Origin: Aestuariibacter sp.
GTDB lineage: Bacteria; Pseudomonadota; Gammaproteobacteria; Enterobacterales; Alteromonadaceae
DNA: 64,000 nt
Assembly: GCA_017794925.1 (NCBI GenBank)
Contig: CP051238.1
Location: 1,917,138-1,981,137 of the forward strand
Direction of reading: 5' to 3'
Shown piece by piece: positions 53,222 to 61,341 of the stretch (the first letter of the stretch is position 1; every line of letters starts with the position of its first letter). The translations under genes were made by a program, and so were the position numbers. The notes beneath the pieces were generated by a model that worked only from the letters and a program-made list of their open reading frames with translations, searched no databases and was not told the origin of the DNA.

Positions 53222-53695
53222 TTAATTGCTCGATACAGTGACGCCGCCGCTACCACTGCCACCACCTGTGCTCGGTGGAGGAGGTGGTGGTGGTGCCACA
53301 GGATCGTTAGTCGACGGTGGCGGTGGAGGAGGTGGCAACAGTAAAGTCAGGGCTGTAGGTTGTAGTAAAACCGTTGGGTCAACACCTTCACTTAATGCCG
53401 CTGCGAACAAAAAATCATCATCCATGCCAGCTTTCTTAGCGACTGCGAAAACAACGTTTGCTTGCTCAGAATTATTTTTAAACAATTCTAAAACCAGTTC
53501 CTTGGGTGCATTAGAACTATTTAGCTGTTCAAGAATAGCCGAAACAAAAACAGGGCCTTCCTCTGCACTCAAGGTGCTCACGTCAACCAATCTGGCTTCA
53601 GTGGCTAATGTATTTGTGGCTTCTTGCATATCTATGGCATACGATGAGCTTGCCACAAGAGCCGACGCTGCAAGAAAAATTTGACGTAATTTCAT
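53222..53695 (-). CDS. Secreted protein with poly-proline/glycine C-terminus
   Basis: This 157-residue protein has a signal peptide (LRQIFLAASALVASSSYA, cleavage after ~20). A helical alanine-rich domain of ~90 residues follows (EGPVFVSAILEQLNSSNAPK, NNSEQANVVFAVAKKAGMDD). The low-complexity tail has two seven-proline runs (LLPPPPPPPST, APPPPPPPSTGG) and then Gly/Ser. The helical part looks like a small repeat or death-domain-like fold but was not assigned. The proline runs would need EF-P for efficient translation. GTAAGGATTCACT precedes the ATG. It lies between the polymerase-like gene and a PEP-CTERM-like protein, all on the minus strand. The role is unknown, perhaps matrix-associated. Confidence 0.6.
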   Translation of the reverse strand: MKLRQIFLAASALVASSSYAIDMQEATNTLATEARLVDVSTLSAEEGPVFVSAILEQLNSSNAPKELVLELFKNNSEQANVVFAVAKKAGMDDDFLFAAALSEGVDPTVLLQPTALTLLLPPPPPPPSTNDPVAPPPPPPPSTGGGSGSGGVTVSSN

Positions 53696-53725
53696 AGTGA
53701 ATCCTTACTCTATCTAATCGCAAGT

Positions 53726-54346
53726 TTACTTGTTACGGCGGCGTAATACTAATCCTACCAATGCAATAGCAAACATTCCCAAACCAGCAGGCGCGTTTAC
53801 TGTCTCGCCAGTTGTTGGTGGTGGGGGTGGAACTTCTAGATCAATACCCCAATATTGATTGCCTACATAGAATGTATTCTCAACCAAAGCAAGCACTAGG
53901 TAATCTGCCTGTCCTAAAGCGCTCTCATAGCTGGTAGTGTATGGTCCGGAGACTACGTCATTAAAACGGCTAGAGAAATTCAACTCGTCTGTTGGAGCTG
54001 AAGACGCCTGCAGCGTAGCTATATCTGACCATAAAATCGAGTTTGATGACGAGGTGTCCCATCCAAGAAACGTAGGAGAAACAGGGTCATAGGCGTAATA
54101 GGCGAAATTTATTGTTAAAAAACCATCTAAGTAAAGATCATCTGTAGCTTCGTCTAATGCACTGATAAGCAATTGAACATTAGCATAGACACTGTTTTCA
54201 GAACTAAAACCATCGCCAACTGGATTACCATAAAATTCAACCAATAGGTCGGACGATGGATTTACCCCGTCAGGTAAAGTGATAAAAGCGGCGTTTGCCG
54301 ACATGGACGCGATAAAACACGCTAAAAACGCAATGTATTTCTTCAT
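53726..54346 (-). CDS. Exported protein with PEP-CTERM-like C-terminal sorting signal
   Basis: This 206-residue protein has a signal peptide (AFLACFIASMSANA, cleavage near 19). A strand-rich mature domain with many aspartate and serine residues is followed by a proline linker (EVPPPPPTTGETV). The tail consists of a short motif VNAPAG, a hydrophobic helix (LGMFAIALVGLV) and a basic end LRRRNK. That tail has the plan of PEP-CTERM proteins (motif, helix, Arg cluster), which exosortase cleaves, but the motif reads NAP instead of PEP. No exosortase gene is in the window. PEP-CTERM proteins typically accompany exopolysaccharide loci, which fits the context. The mature domain has no recognised family. 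Confidence 0.62.
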   Translation of the reverse strand: MKKYIAFLACFIASMSANAAFITLPDGVNPSSDLLVEFYGNPVGDGFSSENSVYANVQLLISALDEATDDLYLDGFLTINFAYYAYDPVSPTFLGWDTSSSNSILWSDIATLQASSAPTDELNFSSRFNDVVSGPYTTSYESALGQADYLVLALVENTFYVGNQYWGIDLEVPPPPPTTGETVNAPAGLGMFAIALVGLVLRRRNK

Positions 54347-54712
54347 CTGGTGGAATCCTTGTCAATGTTATCCAAAGGAACTGGGGATTTACCGCTTGTC
54401 ACCCTAAAAGCCATCTCAATTCAACTTACAGGTTAAACACGCACAAATCGTACCATTATTAAACTACGGAATGTAGATTTAGCAGTGCCGTACAAGCCAA
54501 ATTTATGCCAATTTACATAAAGCTATATTTTACAATTGGATATGTATTTTTTTTTATTTTTTTTATCTGAATTGAAACCAATCTGTAAAGATTTCCGACA
54601 TTGGTGTTCTGGTTTAAAACTTGACCATTCATAAAGTGAGAAATGTGTTTGCACTATTATAGTGATTTTGCACTGTTTTGGTTTGGTGGGTAAGCCTGTT
54701 GCTAATACATTG
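54347..54712. other. A/T-rich intergenic region with long T-runs
   Basis: These 366 bases contain no supported gene. Stretches of T (54547-54563, and 54717-54724 just inside the next gene) are conspicuous. A frame at 54523-54768 is low-complexity and overlaps the protease gene, so it is not accepted. Confidence 0.4.
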
Positions 54713-55342
54713 CTACTTTTTTTTTTCCACAAGCAACAACGTGGCTCTCTCTTTTTGCCACTTGGCAACTACTGCTTTCCAGCTTTTTATTTGTAGGGCT
54801 GATAACCCAATTTGTTCAATAAACTCTCCGGGAGAACCTAAATAAATTGAACTCTCATTAAAACTATATTTAAACTGAAGCTCAGGCCTAGTAAAAGCCG
54901 GTTTTATTTGGGGTTGGAGGTTGTCGAGTACATAAAACCCCTGGTCAGTGGGGTCTTCATATAGCAGGACCATATGTGGTTCTGGTTCACTATTTATATC
55001 TACGTGACTTAGATATAAAGACGTGTAAGGAACACCTGATTCTACTAGTAAGAAGTATTTTGTAGTGGCATAGTCTTCACAATCAGCTGCTTTAGCTGTA
55101 AGCAATTCAAATGGGCTTGCCCAATAGTCTGTTGTATCCCATATTTTGGAATCTGTTGATTGCACAGCTTTTTCGTTAACCCACTTGTTGACTAATTTAA
55201 CCTTTTGCCAATCAGATTTTGTCTTCGCTTGTTCAAGGAGCTCTGCAATTTCATTTACTTCCGATGCACACACTGATTTACTTGCGACCAAGAACAATAT
55301 GAAAAAGGGCCCCATGTAATAACTATTGGTTAAAAAACTCAT
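54713..55342 (-). CDS. LapG-like transglutaminase-fold cysteine protease (BTLCP family)
   Basis: This 209-residue exported protein has a hydrophobic signal segment (MGPFFILFLVASKSVCA). The catalytic triad of the LapG family is in place: C88 in KAADCEDYATTKYFLL, H123 in EPHMVLLY and D140 in YVLDNLQ. It also has the usual W-x-x-x-DYW-x-x-PFE stretch upstream. LapG cleaves the N-terminus of giant LapA-type adhesins in the periplasm and is held by the c-di-GMP receptor LapD. Neither lapD nor a LapA-like adhesin adjoins this copy. It may act on another surface protein tied to the exopolysaccharide, or its partners may be encoded elsewhere. The 3' end is a run of lysine codons beside T-rich intergenic DNA. 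Confidence 0.8.
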   Translation of the reverse strand: MSFLTNSYYMGPFFILFLVASKSVCASEVNEIAELLEQAKTKSDWQKVKLVNKWVNEKAVQSTDSKIWDTTDYWASPFELLTAKAADCEDYATTKYFLLVESGVPYTSLYLSHVDINSEPEPHMVLLYEDPTDQGFYVLDNLQPQIKPAFTRPELQFKYSFNESSIYLGSPGEFIEQIGLSALQIKSWKAVVAKWQKERATLLLVEKKK

Positions 55343-55699
55343 TGTAAATATCCGGTCGAATGTAAATAAACACGTTAGCTAACAACCATTGAGCTATGCC
55401 TTGCAGTGTAGTTTAAGGTAAAGTTATATATATGATAAGTGTTGATGACATTTTATATAGACCACATATAAGTGGTATATTTACTGCTTAAGGTAATTGG
55501 ATGAAGACGCTACCTATGCCCGTTACTCTGGCTCTGTAACTGCGTAAAAATGAAAGTTGGTTCCATAGTGAGCAAATAAGTCATATTTTTTACGCACTAT
55601 TGTCATAGTTTGATTATGTCTTTCGGTTACTCTTTTTATTGTAGTGTTAAAAGTGTCAAATATAACGTATAGCCCGTAGTTTGGGTTTCAGGGAAGAAA
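55343..55699. other. Divergent promoter region of the main exopolysaccharide operon
   Basis: These 357 A/T-rich bases between the protease gene and the barrel gene must hold the promoter of the long plus-strand operon from 55700 onward. I see no clear -35/-10 pair, RfaH ops site or strong hairpin. Confidence 0.4.
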
Positions 55700-56899
55700 A
55701 TGAATAAGCAGTATTTCGTTTGTGTTATTGCGGCAATTTTTCTGGTTTTGTTTGGAATAACCGTTGCAAGCGCAGAACCTAGTGGTGTAAAGCTAGATAA
55801 TGGTGCAAAGATATTTCCGGCTATAACGGTACTTTCTGGGTATGAACAAAACCTCGCATTAACCAACGATAACGAGATTAACTCTGCTTTCTGGCAAGTC
55901 AGTCCGGCAATAACCGCATTACTCACTCCCGGTAATAGCTCACATGAATTCTCTGCGCTCATCGATGTTACCCAATACACCCAAAGTGATGCAGATAACT
56001 ACGAGGACTTCTCGCTAAGTTACGCAGGCACCTGGGAGCCAACCAGTCGGCACAGAGCTAACTGGTCTGTAAGCCAGCAATACGGACACCAAAAACGCGG
56101 CTCACAACAAACCCGTTTTTTGCTCGACCGCTTCGACGAAGTACTGCAGTTTAACCAAACCACCGCCGAAGCAAGTTACGAATTCGGCAGCAAAGTGGCC
56201 ATTGGGCGCTTAGGAATAAAAGGTGGCGCCAATAGGCTCGAATACACCAACTTTGAAGATTTCACCAATCAGCTGAACTACAACTCTCAATCTTTGGGGG
56301 GATGGTTTTATTATCGCGTGGGTAAAGTAACCAATCTGAGTTTTGATGTGGGTTATCAATCTACAGATTATCCTGATGAACCGGGCCCATCTCAATCCCG
56401 AAATTCTGAAGTATATACTTTTCTTACAGGTATGGTGTGGGAAGGCTTAGCCAAAACCACCGGCGAGTTTAAGCTGGGGGTGGAGCAGCGTAAATTTGAG
56501 CTTGCTTCCAGAGAAGACCTCACCAATCTGGCCATTGATGCTGCGATTACCTGGGAACCCAAAACCTATTCCATCGTAAATTTTGAACTTAGCCGCAAAA
56601 CCATGGAAGGGGCCTTGGGTAGTGATGCCACCTTAACTACTAAAGCCTCGTTAGACTGGAGTCATACCTGGACGGAATACAGCTATTCGCGGATGGGGTA
56701 CGAATACGCTTTAAGGGATGAGCAAGGTATCATTTCACGAGAGGATGATACTCATTATGTTTATGTAAACTTTAACCGGTACCTTAATGAGTGGTTACTG
56801 TTTGAAACCACGGTGACCTACTTGGTAAACAGTTCTACAAATACCTTATTTGATTACGACAACCAAAAATTAAGCATTGGATTGAGAGTAGAGATATGA
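55700..56899 (+). CDS. Outer-membrane beta-barrel protein of the exopolysaccharide locus
   Basis: This 399-residue protein has a signal peptide (AIFLVLFGITVASA, cleavage near 27) and then continuous alternating strands with aromatic girdles (YEDFSLSYAGTWEP, GWFYYRVGKVTNLSFDVGYQ, YVYVNFNRYLNEWLLFETTV). It ends LSIGLRVEI, typical of a 16- to 18-strand barrel. Similar BBP2/EpsL-like barrels stand next to Wza-type exporters in Vibrio and Methylobacillus-type loci. They may help polysaccharide cross or bind the outer membrane. AGGGAAG precedes the ATG. Its stop overlaps the next ATG (ATGA), so barrel and exporter are translationally coupled. Confidence 0.8.
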   Translation: MNKQYFVCVIAAIFLVLFGITVASAEPSGVKLDNGAKIFPAITVLSGYEQNLALTNDNEINSAFWQVSPAITALLTPGNSSHEFSALIDVTQYTQSDADNYEDFSLSYAGTWEPTSRHRANWSVSQQYGHQKRGSQQTRFLLDRFDEVLQFNQTTAEASYEFGSKVAIGRLGIKGGANRLEYTNFEDFTNQLNYNSQSLGGWFYYRVGKVTNLSFDVGYQSTDYPDEPGPSQSRNSEVYTFLTGMVWEGLAKTTGEFKLGVEQRKFELASREDLTNLAIDAAITWEPKTYSIVNFELSRKTMEGALGSDATLTTKASLDWSHTWTEYSYSRMGYEYALRDEQGIISREDDTHYVYVNFNRYLNEWLLFETTVTYLVNSSTNTLFDYDNQKLSIGLRVEI

Positions 56900-57426
56900 A
56901 GTTAGTAAATCTGGGGGCAGTAATATGCTTTTTTTGTGCGTTTGTAGTAAATGCGCAGGAGACTGATTATGTGCTGAGTACAGGCGATACCATTAATATC
57001 AGAGTGCATGGTGAGCCTGATTTAACTTTCGATACCAAAATAGGCACGAACGGCACCATTCTTTATCCTTTCTTAGGCGAAGTTAAAGTAAAAGGTCGCA
57101 CTGCGGCGGAAGTTCGCTGGTTAATAATGAGCGGACTCAAAGGCGATTACCTGTTAAACCCCGAAGTGGATGTAAGCGTTATTGAGTATCGCCCCTTCTT
57201 TATTTTGGGCGAAGTAAATGAACCTAAGGATTATCCGTATCAACCGGGCTTAACTGTTGCCCAGGCCATTGCCATTGCCGGCGGCTTAACTGAACGCGCG
57301 TCAGAAAGCAACATCGAGCTAAAACGCAAAAGAAGTGACGGCAGTACTGCCGTAACTAATAACACAGGCATGGATGAACCACTGCAACCTGGTGATATTA
57401 TAACTGTAAAACAGAGCTTTTTTTAA
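56896..57426 (+). CDS. Wza-like polysaccharide export protein
   Basis: This 176-residue protein has a signal peptide (VICFFCAFVVNA), a Poly_export domain at ~25-100 (YVLSTGDTINIRVHGEPDLT, LYPFLGEVKVKGRTAAEVRW, YLLNPEVDVSVIEYRPFFIL) and one SLBB domain at ~100-170 (GEVNEPKDYPYQPGLTVAQA, IAGGLTERASESNI, LQPGDIITV). It lacks the lipobox cysteine and the C-terminal amphipathic helix of E. coli Wza. It thus resembles the short exporters that work with a separate outer-membrane barrel, such as the one encoded just upstream. It is followed 24 bases later by the tyrosine autokinase gene. Confidence 0.9.
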   Translation: MKLVNLGAVICFFCAFVVNAQETDYVLSTGDTINIRVHGEPDLTFDTKIGTNGTILYPFLGEVKVKGRTAAEVRWLIMSGLKGDYLLNPEVDVSVIEYRPFFILGEVNEPKDYPYQPGLTVAQAIAIAGGLTERASESNIELKRKRSDGSTAVTNNTGMDEPLQPGDIITVKQSFF

Positions 57427-57450
57427 TCGGTACTGGAAGTAGCAAATACA

Positions 57451-59661
57451 ATGAATGACTTAATAACGCAAATGAATGCTCAAGAAAGCACCGGTGAAAA
57501 ACAAATTGATATTGGCTTGTATATAAAAGCCCTGTGGCGAAGTAAATGGAAAATCGCCATGTTTTCCTTTGGCGCAACGGTGATTGCCGCTTTAGTAATT
57601 TTGCGTTTGCCATCTATTTATGAATCAAAGGCAACGCTCTATATAACCAAAGATAACGCCACGCCGGTATCTAAGAATAACGGCTTTGATATGGATATGA
57701 ATGCCAGGGAATATTTACAAACCCAATTTAGTATTCTGAAATCCGAGTCATTGGCGCTGGAAGTGATTAACAAACTTCAACTAAATAATGCTCCAGAGTT
57801 TAATAATGAAGAGGACACACAAAGCACAGCAAAGCAGGAAACCTCGTTAAGTTTACTCAAGCAATCCATTAAAGAATTTATTGGGGCACCACAAAACACG
57901 GCAGATCCAGCCTCGGCCGAAGAGTTAAAGCTCCAGAATCTTTTAAAATGGTTCAATCAGAATATCTCAATCAAGCCAATCGCCTTTACACAACTGGTAG
58001 AGATTCAGTTTGAGGCAGAAGATCCTGAGCTTGCTGCGGATGTGGTAAACGCGTTGGGTAATGCTTACATCAATAGTTTCCTACAAGCAAAAATGGAACA
58101 CACAGACAAAGCTATAGAGTGGTTACAAAGCCGAAACTTGAGTGTTTCGCAAGAGCTTGCCGATGCAGAGGCCGCGCTTCAGGCGTTTATTACGCGCGAA
58201 CAAATTGTAAACCTGGACAGTGGCATGCAGTCGCTAAACGAGGAAACCCTCAAAAACCTGAATGAACGGCTGTTAGAGGTGAGAGATCAGCGCATTCGCC
58301 TGGAGAACGTGCTTAACCAAACTCAGTCATCAGATATTCTTGAAACAGGGATATTAAGCCAGTTTAGTGAGAGCGCTACATTGCAAGCCTTGGGCAACGC
58401 AGAATTAACAGCAGAGCGCCAGTTTAACGAAGTAAGCCAACGTTACGGGCCAAAACACCCTAAATATATTACGGCACAAACAGAATTAACTCAGATAAGA
58501 ACCAAACTTGCCGCGCAAATCAAAACTGAACTCAGCGATTTAACGCAAAAACTCAAAAACTTGAGGCAAACAGAAGCCAGCCTGAAAAACGAGCTCTCCA
58601 GTGTAGAAGGCCAGTTTTTAAACGATAGCACCAAAGAAGCAGAGCTTAATAAACTTAAAGCGAATGTTGCCCGCCTCTCAGAGCTGAACGAATTAATCAG
58701 CCGCCGGTTTAAAGAGCTTGATATCACCAGTGATTTTAATGCGGAAAATGCCCGGTTTATTGATGTGGCGAAGCCACCCGTTTACCCAGTTAAACCCGCA
58801 AAAGCAAAGCTTCTGGCGGTCGTTGTAATATTGAGCGTAGGTTTTGCCTCATTTATTGTGCTGGTACTTACCTTCCTGAATGATACCTTCAGACGCTCCG
58901 TAGAAGTAGAGGAAGAACTCAAGGCTAAATTCCTGGGGTTGGTACCTAAAATTAAGACTAAGAAAAACCAAAACCTTCCACTTCATATCTATTTCGATGA
59001 TGAATACCGCCTGTTTACCGAAGCGGTTAAAACGATTCGTACTGGCCATATGTTAAGCCAGTTGAATCGTCATGATGCGGTTACACTGGTTACATCGGCA
59101 GTACCCAGTGAAGGTAAATCCACTACCTCAGTTAACCTGGCGTTCACCTTTGGGCAGATGGAAAAAGTATTACTTATCGACGCTGACCTCAGAAAGCCTT
59201 CTCTAGCCAAGCGTTTCGGTTTGCCTGCTTATCAACAAGGGTTAAGTGATGTGCTCAATACTAATCTGAGCGCTGATAGTTGCATTTATCACGATGAACA
59301 ATCTGGTGTGGATTTATTACCCGCAGGCCACTATACCCATAATGCACTGGAATTATTCGCAGGTGATAAATTCTCCAGGTTACTTGATGAGTTAAAAACC
59401 AAATACACCAAAATAGTAATTGACTCAGCCCCTTGCCAGGCTGTTAGCGACACTCTGGTATTAGCAAAACTGGCCGATTCAGTTATCTTCGTGGTAAAGG
59501 CCGATTCTACCAAAAAACAACTGGTTAAAACCGCGGTGCGCCGTATTCGTGATGCCGGTGGGGTAATAGAAGGCGTGGTACTCAACGCAGCGGACACCAG
59601 CAAGCAAAGCGGTGAGTATTCAGGTTACTACGATTATTATGGCTACTCAGAAAGTAAGTAA
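57451..59661 (+). CDS. Wzc-like polysaccharide co-polymerase / tyrosine autokinase
   Basis: This 736-residue inner-membrane protein has TM1 at ~33-52 within a Wzz domain and a long periplasmic coiled-coil region (~215-425). The proline motif PPVYPVKPAKAK (~442-452) comes before TM2 (~453-475). The cytoplasmic BY-kinase domain has Walker A PSEGKST (552-558), Walker A' LLIDADLRKP (574-583) and a Walker B-type IVIDSAP. The C-terminus is a tyrosine cluster (SGYYDYYGYSES), the autophosphorylation tail. Such proteins set chain length and drive polymerisation and export through phosphorylation cycles. No phosphatase (Wzb) gene is seen beside it. Confidence 0.94.
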   Translation: MNDLITQMNAQESTGEKQIDIGLYIKALWRSKWKIAMFSFGATVIAALVILRLPSIYESKATLYITKDNATPVSKNNGFDMDMNAREYLQTQFSILKSESLALEVINKLQLNNAPEFNNEEDTQSTAKQETSLSLLKQSIKEFIGAPQNTADPASAEELKLQNLLKWFNQNISIKPIAFTQLVEIQFEAEDPELAADVVNALGNAYINSFLQAKMEHTDKAIEWLQSRNLSVSQELADAEAALQAFITREQIVNLDSGMQSLNEETLKNLNERLLEVRDQRIRLENVLNQTQSSDILETGILSQFSESATLQALGNAELTAERQFNEVSQRYGPKHPKYITAQTELTQIRTKLAAQIKTELSDLTQKLKNLRQTEASLKNELSSVEGQFLNDSTKEAELNKLKANVARLSELNELISRRFKELDITSDFNAENARFIDVAKPPVYPVKPAKAKLLAVVVILSVGFASFIVLVLTFLNDTFRRSVEVEEELKAKFLGLVPKIKTKKNQNLPLHIYFDDEYRLFTEAVKTIRTGHMLSQLNRHDAVTLVTSAVPSEGKSTTSVNLAFTFGQMEKVLLIDADLRKPSLAKRFGLPAYQQGLSDVLNTNLSADSCIYHDEQSGVDLLPAGHYTHNALELFAGDKFSRLLDELKTKYTKIVIDSAPCQAVSDTLVLAKLADSVIFVVKADSTKKQLVKTAVRRIRDAGGVIEGVVLNAADTSKQSGEYSGYYDYYGYSESK

Positions 59662-59695
59662 TAATCAGACAACGACTACATAGGATTGTGTTAGG

Positions 59696-60355
59696 TTGAA
59701 CGTGCTATTAAAAGTTACATTTACGTTTCTATGCGGCGGCATTATTTGGTTGGCTTACTCATGGGGAACCGCCAATGCCCACTATGTAAGAGTGGTTAAT
59801 CAAATTGATAGCATTACTGCTGAAACAACTGCAGATGAGATCCGCAGAATCGAGACTTCAGCAGAACGAATGCAGGCTATGCATTCATCTCATCCGCACT
59901 ATGAAGTTACCGCCGGTACATTTTATGAAAGTGTCGCATTTGCCAGTGATAACGAAGCTGTTAAACAAGCCTATTTGCAACGCGCTTTGGAAAGCTATAA
60001 AGCATCTGCTTCCCATCGTGAAGTATGGGCCAGAACCTGGGCGAGGGTTTTCAGAGTAAAAGCGGAGCTTAACGAGTTTGACGATGAGTTTTCTAACGCT
60101 GTGTTTATGGCCAATCTTTATGGGCCGAAGGATGAAGGCGTTGCCAAAGAGCTGGTATTCACATTGATGAGAAACTGGCGCCAGTTCAAGCCAGAGGATA
60201 TTAAAATATCCATTCAACAGATTGGAAACTTAAGGGATTATGCCCGCTTTAAGCATATATATGATTATGCATTACTTATTGGCGAAACGAGTTTTCTATG
60301 TAATTTAGTCAGCGTTAACAATATCGATGTTAACGGCTGTAAAAATACAAATTAA
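59696..60355 (+). CDS. VpsP-like exopolysaccharide-locus protein
   Basis: This protein of about 219 residues starts at TTG 59696 (alternatively GTG 59702). One N-terminal membrane segment (FTFLCGGIIWLAYSWGT, ~8-25) is followed by an all-helical periplasmic domain. The domain has TPR-like spacing (VKQAYLQRALESYKASASHR, WARTWARVFRVKAELNEFDD) and a short tail with two cysteines. Layout and position after the Wzc gene match VpsP of Vibrio polysaccharide loci, whose role is not well defined. This assignment is from remembered gene order and is moderate. It is 34 bases downstream of the kinase gene and 23 bases upstream of the EEP-family gene. Confidence 0.6.
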   Translation: MNVLLKVTFTFLCGGIIWLAYSWGTANAHYVRVVNQIDSITAETTADEIRRIETSAERMQAMHSSHPHYEVTAGTFYESVAFASDNEAVKQAYLQRALESYKASASHREVWARTWARVFRVKAELNEFDDEFSNAVFMANLYGPKDEGVAKELVFTLMRNWRQFKPEDIKISIQQIGNLRDYARFKHIYDYALLIGETSFLCNLVSVNNIDVNGCKNTN

Positions 60356-60378
60356 CAGAACTATACCAAGGAGTTGGC

Positions 60379-61341
60379 GTGATACGGGGTTCAATCAATG
60401 CCTTATTGTTGTTTAGCTTAAGCTTACTCGCTTATTGGGCTTTATTTGGCATATTTAATGACACCGTTGTAATGTTTAAATATTTAAATTTTGCTGGTCC
60501 ATTAATTCCTTTGTGCAGTCTGTTACTAGTATTGCTATTCTGCTTTTTGTCAAAAGGAATATTTATTAAAATAACCGCTGTAATTGTTTCTATGCCAGCC
60601 ATGGTTATACCGTTTTATATTTTACATCTCGATTTTAATAAGGGTGAATATAAAGAAGGAAATTATGTCGAATTAAATTTCATTACCTTTAATAAGATGG
60701 GGCATAATAAAAACTATAGAGATATTTTCGAAATTGTAAATTGTGATGAATTTGATATTGTGCAAGTTCAAGAGATGGATGATGTTGAAGAGTTTAAATC
60801 AGATGTTGGACCTTTGATTCATGATTGTAATATTATTGTGAATGAAGATGATAAAGGTTTAGTCACTTTTTCTAAGTACAAAATGGAAACTAAAGAGACA
60901 AATGGTGTTAACCTAATTGAAGTAGAGGTTTCTGAAAAAATAAAGTTATATTTAGTTAATATTCATGCAGTTAAAATTCTAAATCAACCACCTATAATTC
61001 AAGATTATCTTATTAATTCTTTAGAGTCCTTGGCTAAAGACTTAAATGCTCCACTAATAATATCTGGTGACTTCAATGCTACGCCATTTAATAAGTCAAT
61101 ATTAAGAATGAAACAAAACTTTAACTATGCTAAATCACCTTTTTTTCCTACGATGAATAATTCAACATGGCCTGGTGAGGCGAGAAAGTTTGGGCTGTTA
61201 GGCGCTTGGATTCAAATAGATTATATTTTTTATAAAAATTTAAATTTAATTGATGTTTTTGTCCATGATTCTAGTTATTCATCAGATCATTATCCTATGC
61301 AAGCAATATTTCAAATAAATGTTTCGAGTGCTCTAAAATGA
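60379..61341 (+). CDS. Membrane-anchored endonuclease/exonuclease/phosphatase family protein
   Basis: This 320-residue protein starts at GTG, with AAGGAG upstream. Three N-terminal hydrophobic segments (to ~residue 90) are followed by an EEP domain. Catalytic features are the early asparagine (FITFNKM), the metal-binding glutamate (VQVQEMDD), the histidine (LVNIHAVK), SGDFNATP, IQIDYIFYK and SSDHYPMQA at the end. All main metal and acid/base residues are therefore present. In polysaccharide loci such proteins may act on lipid phosphates or nucleotide sugars, but the substrate cannot be assigned. Base composition is markedly A/T-rich compared with the kinase gene upstream. Its stop overlaps the wzx start (ATGA). 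Confidence 0.82.
   Translation: MIRGSINALLLFSLSLLAYWALFGIFNDTVVMFKYLNFAGPLIPLCSLLLVLLFCFLSKGIFIKITAVIVSMPAMVIPFYILHLDFNKGEYKEGNYVELNFITFNKMGHNKNYRDIFEIVNCDEFDIVQVQEMDDVEEFKSDVGPLIHDCNIIVNEDDKGLVTFSKYKMETKETNGVNLIEVEVSEKIKLYLVNIHAVKILNQPPIIQDYLINSLESLAKDLNAPLIISGDFNATPFNKSILRMKQNFNYAKSPFFPTMNNSTWPGEARKFGLLGAWIQIDYIFYKNLNLIDVFVHDSSYSSDHYPMQAIFQINVSSALK

Noticed and set aside
53226..53684. Plus-strand frame rich in glycine and proline opposite the poly-proline protein
   Set aside because: It is the antisense image of the proline codons. It has no signal peptide or ribosome site, while the minus-strand gene has both.
54523..54768. Small lysine-rich frame in the T-rich intergenic region
   Set aside because: It is produced by A/T-rich low-complexity DNA and overlaps the end of the LapG-like gene.
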